Origin: Schistosoma mansoni
Lineage: Eukaryota; Platyhelminthes; Trematoda; Strigeidida; Schistosomatidae
Reading direction: 5' to 3'
Length of the DNA stretch: 64,000 bases
NCBI RefSeq assembly: GCF_000237925.1
Contig: NC_031502.1
Coordinates: 30,145,266-30,209,265, forward strand
Part shown: positions 1 through 10,700 of the stretch, one piece after another
How positions within the stretch are numbered: position 1 is the stretch's first letter
How the letters are laid out: each line of letters begins with the position of its first letter
The notes under the pieces: generated by a model
Told to the model about the DNA's origin: nothing
The model's database searches: none
The model's input: the letters and a program-made list of their open reading frames with translations, nothing else
Translations under genes and position numbers: made by a program

Positions 1-905
1 TCTACTAAACCCCGTTCGAGCGTGTCGATGAGTAGACTATAGTGTTGCACCAGGTCTATACCAATGACTGGTATAGAAACATCTGCAACAACGAAGATCC
101 AGTGAATGGGTTTGCGTAAACCTATATTAAGATAAATGTATCGCTTGTTGTATGCGGCGTTCCGTTTTCCATTTGCTGCCTGTAAGTTGAAAACTGCTTC
201 GTGCAGCCGGTCGTTAGAATTTGCTTGAAGAACTCCAACTTCTGCACTAGGGTCGACGAGATACCGAACATTAGTTATCACATCGGTGATGTACAACAGA
301 CGGCTATACTCACACATGGCGGCGGGGAAGTTTCTCGAAAGGATTTTCGTGTCAGGTGGTTTGAAGGTTGAGAAACTGTGGAACCTTCTGCAATTTCTAG
401 AAGACTTACCATAGCTGTTATGGTACCAGGACTGATCAGAACTACCTGTATCTAACGTTCTTGAGACAGATCTTCGTGACGAGCTTCCGCGATGAGTTTG
501 AGAGCTTCTGTGACTATGATGAATATCAAGAAAACGATTCAGAGTATGACAGAGGTGTGTGGCACCATTTTGTGCCGTTTATGACTTTTCTTTGACAGGA
601 TAAACCTAGATGTTGGGGGTTCTGATGACCACCGGAATCCGGTTGGCAGATGCAACCAGCTCGTTTTTGGTGTTATTTTGAAATGAGATAAGGACTGTCT
701 TCACCTGTTGAGGAAGTTTAATCAAGAAGAGCTATCTAAACAGGTCCTCGTCAAAGGCTCGTTGACCAGTGTCCTCTGGCGTTCGAAGCAAAGTGTCTGT
801 TGCTGGGCCATGTTGTAGATCGATGCTGTTGAGGCGTTGATCCAACCTTTGTTGACAGAGCACCTTCAGCTAGGTGATTCAATTAAAACTAATCAGGTCA
901 GCATC
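1..905 (-). mobile_element. Ty3/gypsy-type LTR retrotransposon fossil (Gag end and protease-like region)
   Basis: Read on the minus strand, 1-300 gives a retropepsin-like stretch and 600-900 a Gag-like stretch with the RAFDEDL(F/L)R pattern seen in flatworm gypsy elements, joined by a Ser/Arg-rich part. It is an old, broken copy with several breaks and no long open frame. The window edge cuts it at position 1, so its pol part and any LTR are not visible. Family beyond Ty3/gypsy is not assigned. Confidence 0.6.
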
Positions 906-1512
906 AATGTAGGAGACTTACAGAGCTAGTTGTGCTTGGGTTTTTGTTTCATCTCTACTATGATTGTACGAATACGCAGCAAACCGTCCCATATCGAACC
1001 TCAAGATGTACACAAGAACTCATGGTCTTGGTTTTCCAGAATGGTCTCAAATGACGTAGTCTTTATCCGTGATGGCCAAGAAGGTATATTCTATTGCCTA
1101 CAGAATTTTAACACCATCAGGCGTCCATAATTCCAGTTCCAACTCGAAATCCTGGTGAAATAAACAACTAAGAGGTTAAACTTGTAGAGCCTACAGTTGG
1201 AGCACCTCATGCTCATAATGGATGGTCAGGTCTCGAAGTTTTACTACATTCAGAGGTGCTCTAAACAGCCTTACTGATGTCCTTTAGGCAGATAACTGAT
1301 GTATCCCCGAAGACTCAGAAAAGTCGCTCTCATTTACTGATAACGTTCTTACTTCACTTTAGGTTTTAAAGATAGACCCCCGTTTTAAGGTAACAGTGGT
1401 TTTTCCTCACCAGGAACTTAAGCTTGTTAAACGAAGGCATCAATCATGTTTCTATTGTTTTAACCCTTAGAGTCGATGTCGTCAGAGCGCAATATTTTAA
1501 AACTGTTTCGTT
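906..1512 (+). promoter_or_regulatory. Upstream region of the Rieske gene
   Basis: About 600 bases between the gypsy fossil and the Rieske start codon. I see no second gene and no clear TATA box. The core promoter and 5' untranslated region should lie here by position, so the label is inference. No spliced-leader gene was seen. A 66-codon open frame at 930-1130 resembles nothing known to me. Confidence 0.3.
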
Positions 1513-1708
1513 ATGCGTTACCTAAAGAACTTAGGAGGCGTCGTTAAATGCAGAACCATCCCGTTTTCTTGTGAAAACACTGATCTTTTTAGTGTTGTGC
1601 CTAAAAAGAAAGACATCCTCCCGCCAGCACCTGTTGTAAAGTCTTCTCATAGTCTACTTCGATCACTTCCGAGCTCTCCGTTCACTTCATGCACTTGCAG
1701 TTTATCTG
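1513..1708 (+). CDS. UQCRFS1: Rieske gene exon 1: mitochondrial presequence
   Basis: Encodes residues 1-65 plus one base. It is rich in Ser, Lys and Arg and has little conservation, as expected of a cleaved presequence. The donor is G|GTAATA at 1709. Continuing into exon 2 gives ...[17 protein letters not shown], which joins the recognised mature region without a stop. Start at 1513 is inferred; no in-frame ATG follows it in this exon. Confidence 0.8.
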
Positions 1709-4700
1709 GTAATATATTTTCTTCCTAATGTATTTGTATTAGCTCCAATGCAGGTCCGATCTGCACACACGGACGTTGCAAATGTTCCTGATTTCACGAA
1801 GTACCGCCTAGAGTCTACCAAAGACCCTCAATCACGGGCTGCTGACACCGAAATACAGCGCAAGATATTCTCTTATACGATGATGTTTGGTGAGTGCCTT
1901 TCGAAACAGAAATCTAGACCACTGGTGTATCCACCAAGTTATACTGTTTCCTCAGGACCGTCGCTCCACATGTAGCACGGAAATACGTCATTCGGCTTCA
2001 TAGTCTGAGATGTTATCACTAAGTTCTTCAGACCGCCAAAGAATTCACAAGCACATTTAGGGTGGAACGATCTTTCACATTAGCACATAATCGTCTCATA
2101 TATGTTGTAGTTCACTACACCAGTCCTTCGTGTGTACCTCGTTCCCTAGCTGTTTACTACTAGACTTTACTTCAATTCCGAGTTTTTAAGCATCTGGGTA
2201 TATCCCCTTTGTAAGTCATGTCACATAGAATAACACCTTCATAGCTTGGCCATAATAAATTAGCTTCCTGAGACCAACAATGAAGAGGCTTTATTGGCTT
2301 CAGGGAGATCACAACGACGGTAACGTTGTAGACTGATATTATTTGTATATTGTTCAATGATTAATGTTGACAATAGTGTATTAACTCATCACTTCATTTA
2401 CATACTGTTCAAGAGGCTTTTATTGGTCGGTTGCTCTTAACGTATGCGAAGTTATGCTCAGTTCATTACTTAAACATCGTTTTAACTTTGGTAGTTGAGA
2501 AACATTTTAGCCACTTCATAACATAATTTTTGTGTAGTCCGTTGCAACTGGTCTGGTATATTTATATGGGCTGAATTATTTCTGTTTTATTCTGTAAAAG
2601 GTACTCAATTAGTTGCGTAAACAATCTTATCGGTCTCATTATTTCAGCGACTGCGATGATTGCCACTACATCAGCCAAGTACACCGTTAGAATGTTCATT
2701 GAACCTCTGGGACCTTCCTCTAAAACTATGGCAGAAGCCTCCACCGAAGTCAACTTGGCTTCTATCCCTGAAGGAAAAAATGTTACAGTCAAATGGCGTA
2801 ATAAACCTCTTTTCATTCGCCATAGATCAGCGGAAGAAATCGCTCGTGAACGTGCTGTTCCTTTGGAAAGCTTAAGGGATCCTCAGCTAGATCAAGATCG
2901 TGTAAAAGTGGATAAATGGCTGATTTGTCTGGGCGTATGTACACATTTGGGTAAGCATAAAGCTTATTATGTCGTTAAAACTTATCTTTAATTTTTCTTC
3001 AGACCTCGCTGTCGGGTCAGTATCAGCCTTTTTTAATTTGATGTAATTTAGTAGTTGTTTATAGGCTCACTAAGATCACTCATTCAGTTTTCACTATAAG
3101 CTGCACAGCTGAGTATTATCAATTTTACGTCATCCAATTAAAGTATTCACTGCTGCTGTGTTAACTCTCATGAAAACAATAATAGTGTGAAAATAAAGGT
3201 GACGTATACTTTTGTCTTTTCCGCATTGTTCATGAGATTGTTATTTTGTTTGAGAGTTATCTCCAAACCTTTGACATTATTTAGTCATCTTATGACCCAA
3301 GGCTGTACGGGTTCTAAGAATTTCAATAAAAACGCATTCTGTCACAAATATTTCACCAGTTAGGGAATACGGTTTCAAACGGCATCTCTAAAGAAGACAG
3401 CCGTTGGACTGAAAGGCAACAGTTTGATAAATGATTTGAAGTCGGATATAAAAAGTATCCCACATAAAACTACCTACCACTATGACGATGTAAAAGAGGC
3501 AGAAGAAGACGACAAAATAACGTTTGATAAAATATTTATTCCTGACAACTTTCATCTGGTTGCATCGTTTTTGAGTAATCTCTATAAGTAAATTATCTGC
3601 ATATGATTGAATAAAAGGTGCTATACAAACGTAGTCATCACAACCCATGAGGATAAGATTTGGTATTGTTTTTTGCACTATATTTTCATATTTTTAATCA
3701 TGCAGTGTTGGTGCGTATTCATTTGACAGTAGTTGCTTAGTTGGTCTTGTAATAGTGAGATGATGGCAACTCAACAATAGTTCCGTTAAGTCGTTCAGAT
3801 TTCTTGTCAGAAACCATAAATAAGTCCTGTGTTTGATTTATTGAGCACTCGAAATGGAATGTCGAGTTCATGGGCTAATGTTTAATTATAACAGAATTTT
3901 CGACCTGGTAACGGCACTTGTATTTGAATAGTAAGTGACGAAACTTATTTCTGCAGAATGCTCAACTGACTTGGTACTTGGTATTGGAAACGGTGAATCA
4001 AACGACGCAAGTAAGGACACAAAGATGTTGGATAAGAATTTATTTGACTCCTTAGAATAATGTATGAATACCCTGTTTTTTCTGTGGTCAGATTTGTATA
4101 AAGGGGACCTAGTAATATTTAACATCAAATAATCGATAACTCACTATGTGGACGTGTTTCCAGTATTATGTCACTAAGCATCTTTAACCAACAAATATAA
4201 CTTGCTAAGTTATATAGCTACTCTTCAAAATGTGATTACATTGCACAGACAATTGGAGAAGAATCAATTAAATGTTGTTTGCACTCAAATTGACTAAGTT
4301 ATTGTTCGCCACATCACCTCACCCTCACGAAATTTTATGGGATCCTTATGTGATAGCATTGGAAAAATGATGGTACTTTTGACTTGTTTGATATCCACTT
4401 TTGTTTTTATAGAAACCGTATTTTTGTTTCACTTACAGATTGAAGTTTCACTATCGGTGTTATGTTTAAGATATTCCTTCCTGATTTTTAATTAGGCTTA
4501 GACTTTTAACACCAATTATTCTCACTTGACAGAATACTTGTCATGTGAATTGACTTGTAACAAACGCGAGCAATTATTTGCTATAAACTCAGCTAAATAT
4601 TGTGAAACTAAAACTAAAGGTCCTTAACTTAAAATGGGAAATATTTCGGAAAATTTTAACTGCGATGATTGGGCTGAGTTTGAACTGGTGGTGGCTACAA

Positions 4701-7700
4701 AACTTTCCATAGACCCTGTTTTACTTTCTCCAACCACTTTATTTTTATGTAAACTAAGATTTTCATTTGGGGTGTCTTCTTCCTGACCTTCATTCGATTC
4801 TAAGTAGATAATTATGAAGTGAAGGAGTCCAAAAGCTTTCACCTTCATACGGTTTTCAAGATCTTCAGGAAGCAATCTGGCATTGTATCTTCGTAATACG
4901 TTGATTAACTTCGTTAGACCTTTTCATGATTCTACTTGAAATCCATGAGACATGAAAACATCCAATATCTGGTATAACTATCAGGAATGTGATCAGGATT
5001 TGACTCATTTAAGTTATAATTCTCACATTGATTAGAAAATGTACTTAAAACAAATGTACTGCGAAGACAATCAACTAATATGACACCAAAAACTTAGGGT
5101 TTGATTCATTTTAAATTTCCTCAGATTTATTAAGGATTTCGTTGGAAATAAATGAATCATTAGATCAATCGACATCTGATAAAATAACGTCAAAAATCTG
5201 ATCAGAAATTGACTCATTTAAAACATTTTCAATTATTTTTAATTTCACTCGACATGATCAGGTCATTAGAATGAGTGAAATCTGACGAAGGACTTGGTTG
5301 ACTTCCCTCTATCATAAATTTGTTCTTTATTTCAATGAGAAATATATCAGGTACATCACTAAATATATCTGATTTTTGAGCGTGGTTCCGGATTGGATTG
5401 CTGGAGCACATATTCCTTCAACGCGCCGATGAGCAGTAACTGAGATCTGCTAAACACACTATTGTGTTGGAGGGTCAATTTTTCTTCTGCTACTGAAATC
5501 AACGTTTATACGCTTGTCTGCGTCATCTATTACAAAAGCGACTTGGAAAACAACAACTGAAAACTGGATTTGAGGAGTGACTTAAACTAGGACCAGACAT
5601 TAGAAAAAATGGAACTTGTAAATTGACCACGTCATCACTAGATGCAGGTAAATCCTAATCGACCAGTATTAACGCTAAGATATGACAAGCATATGACTAG
5701 AGCTACAAGTTATTTGCAACCAAAAGCAATAAACCTTGTGTTTTACGTATTTCTCAAAAGAGTAAGGTGATATGCACCCATCCCAGCGTCTTCAGTTAAA
5801 TCAGGAAACGCAGACTTATTTTTAGTAGGGCAACGTGATACAGTAGGCCAATCAGAAAATCACCAAATGATAAGTATACGTAATTGACCATGAAATGACT
5901 TTCTTTTCCAAGGATTGAGACATGAAACACTGGTAGCGATGATCTCTTACTTACCTACGCTTAATATCCATCGTGTAGAAACACAGGTCACCCACCAGCA
6001 TTCTCCATCGAAATCTGTCTTGGGAAATCCTTCCTAAGTGTTTCCAGTTTCTACTCATTCTGTTCATGTTCGCTCCCAACTCCCAGCGCAGTATGTTCTA
6101 CGGTCTTCCTCTTGTCTGTTTCCCTTCAGGATCCCAGGTTAGTGCTTGCCTTGTGATGCAGTTTAGTGATTTCCGCGATGCTTGTCCTGTCCAGCTCCAT
6201 CACTGTTTTCTAATTTCCTCTTCAGTTAAAAGCTGTTTTGTTCCCTCCCACAGTAGGCAAATGCTGGTGGTATCCGGTCAACGGACATTGAGCATCTTAC
6301 GTAGGTAATTTTTTATCAATACTTGTACTTTTTTGATGATGGCTGTGGTAGTTCTCGAAGTTCCAGCTCCGTACAGTGGAACTGTCTTGACATTTGTGTT
6401 GAAGATTGTGACTTTGATATTGGTTGACAGTTGTTTTGAGTTTTATATGTTCTTCAACTGTAGGAATGCAGTCCTTGCCTTTACTTCTGCATCCGATCCT
6501 CCTTGTACATCAATGATGCTTCCCAGGTACGTGAATGTCTCCACATCTTCCAGAGTTTCGCCATCAAGTGTGACCAGGTTGGTGTTCTCCTTGTTGTATT
6601 TGAGAATCCTGCATTTTTGTTTGTGTATGTTGAGGCCTATTGATGCAGAGGCTGCTGCTACATTAGTTGTCTTCGTCTGCATTTGTTCGTGTGTATGAGA
6701 TAGGAGGGCTAGGTCATCAGCGAAGTCCGAATCGTCTAGCTGCATCCAACTTGTCCATTATATTCCGTGCTTTTCCTCAGAAGTCGAGGTCTTCATAATC
6801 CAGTCAATCACCAGAAGAAAGAAAACGGACAAGAGTAGGCAGCTTTGTCTGACTCCGGTCCTTACTGAAAATCCATCTGTCCTCCATGCACCACTTTGCA
6901 CTGTAGTCCGTCGTATGAGCTCTGGATAATGTTGACGATCTTCTGAGGAACTCCACAGTGTCGAAGAAGTTTCCATAATGTTTTCCTGTCCACACTGTCA
7001 AACGCCTTCTCGTAGTCAATGAAGTTAATGTATAGTGACGAGTTCCACTCAACTGATTGTTCGACGATGATCCGTAGTGTCGCAGTTCGGTCTGTGCACG
7101 ACCGATCCTTACGGAATCCAGCTTGTTGATCTCGAAGTTGGGTGTTTACAGAGTCCTTCATCCTGTTTAACAATACCCCGTTGAAGAATTTTCCTGGTAT
7201 TGGAAAAAGAGTGATGCCTCTGTAGTTCTCACATTTGCTCAGATCTTCCTTTGGTATCTTATTATTTATTTATTTATTTAATCACATACATACTGGTACA
7301 AAGGGCACCGGATACATATGCGCCACACAAAATAATGAGAATGGGAGGAGAAGGAAGAAGATGCGTATATATAAAGGAAGGAAAAAAAGAAAAGGAGAAG
7401 AGTAATGATGGGGGGAACTGAAATGTACAACCAGAAGAGCTCTCTCAGTTAGGAAAGTTATAGCCGCTCTTTATGAAGAAAGTAGAAGGTTACAGCAGGA
7501 TCGCCACTGGCTTCTATTCTGAGCCATATCTGATAACGTCTCTAGCCACTGTGTTGCACCATCTCTCGGACCCCAGCCAGGGAGTCGTGAAGGACCAATA
7601 GAAGCTAGCCCTTTGCAGCTTTCTTTCATGCCACGACACCATGTCATACACTGACCTCCTTTCCGCTTTTTCCAACCAGTCCCAGAGTCGGCAAATAATG

Positions 7701-10700
7701 CACGACGTGGAAGCCTCTGGGACGACATTCGTAAAACATGTCCAAGCCACCGAAGTCGGTGTTTCAAGATGGTGACACCAATTAAATTATCGTCTCTGCG
7801 CCCGAATACACGATGCCGAACTTCTGCATTACTAACATGGTGTTGCCACTGAATGTCAGCAATCCTTCGGAGACAACGATGATCGAACACAGAGAGACGT
7901 CTAACATCCTCAACTCGGAGAGGCCAGGTTTCACAAGCATAGAGCAAAACTGCTGTCACCGACGCGTTGTAGATCCGACCTTTTACAGCCAGACTAACAT
8001 CACGAAGGCGCCAAAGATAGCCCAGATTGGCATAAGCCGCTCTGGCTTTCATTATACGTACATCAATCTCATCACTCACGCCACCACCAGCACTTATGTA
8101 ACTACCTAGATACACGAACTTCTCAACTACTTCAATCTGCCCACCATCTAGGGTGAGTACAGGATGAGAATCCTGCCAGTCTTGTAGGAGTACCTTGCAC
8201 TTGGAGGGTGCAAAGCACATGCCGTACCTGCGGACACTGATTGCCAACTGATTAAGTGCGGATTGCATGCCTTGGGCATTATCGCACAGTAAGACAATAT
8301 CATCCGCATACACATGGTCGAGAAGTCGTTCTCCAGGCAGCAGATCCACACCGCCATTACTTACACCCATCAGAGCTGTTTCCAGGATGTCGTCGATGGC
8401 AAAGTTGAAGAGGAATGGTGAGATTGGGCAACCCTGCCTAACCCCGCTGCTCGAATGGAACAAGGGAGAAAGGTGGTTGTATGCCCTTACTCTGCCTGAG
8501 GTGTTCGTATTTGGTATCTTGATGAGGTATCCTTCTCTCCAGTCTGTTGGTACTTGTTCTTCATCCCAAATCTTACTGAGGAGAATGTAGAGTATCTTTG
8601 CAGTTGCTGCTGCATCTGCTTTCAGTGCCTCTACCGGAATGTTTTCTGGTCCTGCTGCTTTGTCGCTCTTGATTTGTCTGATGATCATGCTGATCTCTTC
8701 AATTGTTGGTGGGCTAACATCGATTGGTAGGTCCGTGGCTCTACTTCGATGTTGGGTGGGTTCAGTGGGATTGGTCGATTCGAGAGTTCCTTGGAGTGCT
8801 CTACCCACCTGTTTCGCTGTTCTTCAATGTTGGTTATTACTTTTCCTTCCTTGCTTTTTACTGGTCGTTCTAATTTACGGTAATTTCCAGCGAGTTTCTT
8901 TGTTGTATCATAAGTTGTCTCATGTTTCCTTCTCTTGTAGCCTTTTCCGCTGTCATTGCTAAATCTTCCACATATTTACGTTTTTCGGTTTTGATGCTCC
9001 TCTCCACTTGCTTGTTTACTTCTGTGTATTCAACTTGTGCCTCTGCTATTTCTGCTCTTGTTCGGCCGGTATTGATTACTGTCTTCTTGTTCCTCCTTCA
9101 ATCTTATCCAGTGTACCAACAGTGATCCATTCCTTGTGATGGTGCTTCTTTTGGCCCAGAACCTCCTGACTTGTTGAAGTGATTGCCTCTTTTATCCCTT
9201 TCCAGTTACTCTCCATAGTAGTTCCCTCTCCATTGAGTAGGTCATGAAAGGCCTGGATTTTATTGCTGAGGGCTATCTTGAATTTGTTGAGTCTGTCAGT
9301 ATCCCGAAGAAAGTCTGTAATAAACGTTTGTGATGTTGTCTGTCTCGTTGTCCAGTGCTTTTTGAGTTTCAATTTCATCTTGGCGACCAGCAAGTGATGA
9401 TCTGAGGCTATATCAGCTCCCCTCCTGGTTCTCACATTCTCTATCATCCTCCTGAACTTTTTGTTGACGCAGATATGGTCGATTTGGTTTTGTGTAGTGT
9501 GGTCTGGTGAAGTCCATGTGGTTTTGTGAATGCGTTTGTGTGGGAATATAGTGCCGCCTATGACTAGTTTATTGAAGGCACATAGGTTTGCAAATCTCTC
9601 ACCATTTTCGTTTCTCCCAGTCCATGTCTTTCCATGAAGTCTTCTTATCCGGTGTTGTCCATTCCAACCTTGGCGTTTAAATCTCCCATCAGAATGGTCA
9701 GGTCCTTTGTTGAGCATTTCTTGACGATCGACTGCAACCTGTCGTAGAATCAGTCTTTAACGTCCTCATCGTCGTCGTTGGTAGGCGCATAGCATCGGAT
9801 GACGTTCGTTGTAATGCCCTCTCTCTTTGTTTTGAAGGAGGCTTTGATGATCCTTGGTCCATGAGATTCCCATCCAATAAGTGCATTTTGTGCTTGTTTG
9901 GACAGCATCAATGCTACTCCTTATGTATGTGGGGCATTTTCTTCTTCATGGCCGGAGTATAACAGAAGCTGTCCTGAAGTTAGTCGTTGTTGTCTAACCT
10001 GCGTCCAATGTGTATCACTGATCCCAAGCACCCCTAGGTTGTATTTACTCATTTCTGCAGCAATTTGGAAGACTCTTCCGGTCTCCCACATTGTTCGGAC
10101 GTTCCATGTACCTATAAAAATTGTCGCTCTGGTTAATAGAAGGGGCATCGGCCTCGTGACTTCCGAAGGAACTTGGCTTTCATCATGAGGCGTCATAATT
10201 CTTCCTTCAACTCACAGGTCAGAATTTAAATGGTTTGTATTATTTTTTGTGGTTAGCGTTTTTTTAGCGAGTTGGTTTTCTACGGGATGGGGTCGCTAAC
10301 TCCATACCCAACCCTTCTCTTTTATCCGGTTTGGGACCGGCAGAACCCCCCGGAGGTGTTGAATGCACATGAATTAAAAAGCCTCACCATTCTCGTTCCT
10401 TTCTCCCAGTCAGTCTATGTCGTTTCATGATATCTTCATACCCGATGCTGTCCATTCCGACTTTGGCAATTAGGTCTCCCATCAGGATGGTCAGGTCCTT
10501 TTCCGAACACTTCGCTATGATTAATTGCAGCCTCTCGTAAGACTGACTTTTATCGTCGTCACTACCATCATTGTTGGGTACAAAACGTTGGATACCATTC
10601 ATCGTGGTTTCCTCTCTTTTTGTCTTGTTTTTGCAGGATGCTTTGATGATTTTGAATCCATGAGATTCCCATCCTATAAGCGCTTTTCGTGCTTCTTTGG

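Larger units (their letters stand above)
5944..10362 (-). mobile_element. SR2-like (RTE clade) LINE, near full length, decayed, with another LINE inserted
   Basis: Read on the minus strand from about 10362 to 5944: structured GC-rich leader (about 10270-10362), start at 10196 ([13 protein letters not shown]), APE-type endonuclease (TWNVRTM, ISDTHW, then 9717-9076 with [12 protein letters not shown] and [11 protein letters not shown]), reverse transcriptase N-terminus (8808-8521), palm (7249-6443 with [39 protein letters not shown] and the FADD site), and a worn C-terminus ending in a short (TAAG)n tail at 5944-5953. The frame is broken in several places (for instance the endonuclease is split near 9717-9900), so the copy is dead. 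The palm is interrupted at 7261-8509 by a second LINE. Confidence 0.85.

Noticed and set aside
1751-1753. CAG at 1751-1753 as the acceptor of Rieske intron 1
   Set aside because: It would join in the wrong phase with exon 1; the TAG at 1740-1742 keeps frame.
5990-6745. Plus-strand frames over the SR2 body (for example 6066-6308 and 6333-6698)
   Set aside because: They are antisense shadows of the reverse transcriptase read on the minus strand.
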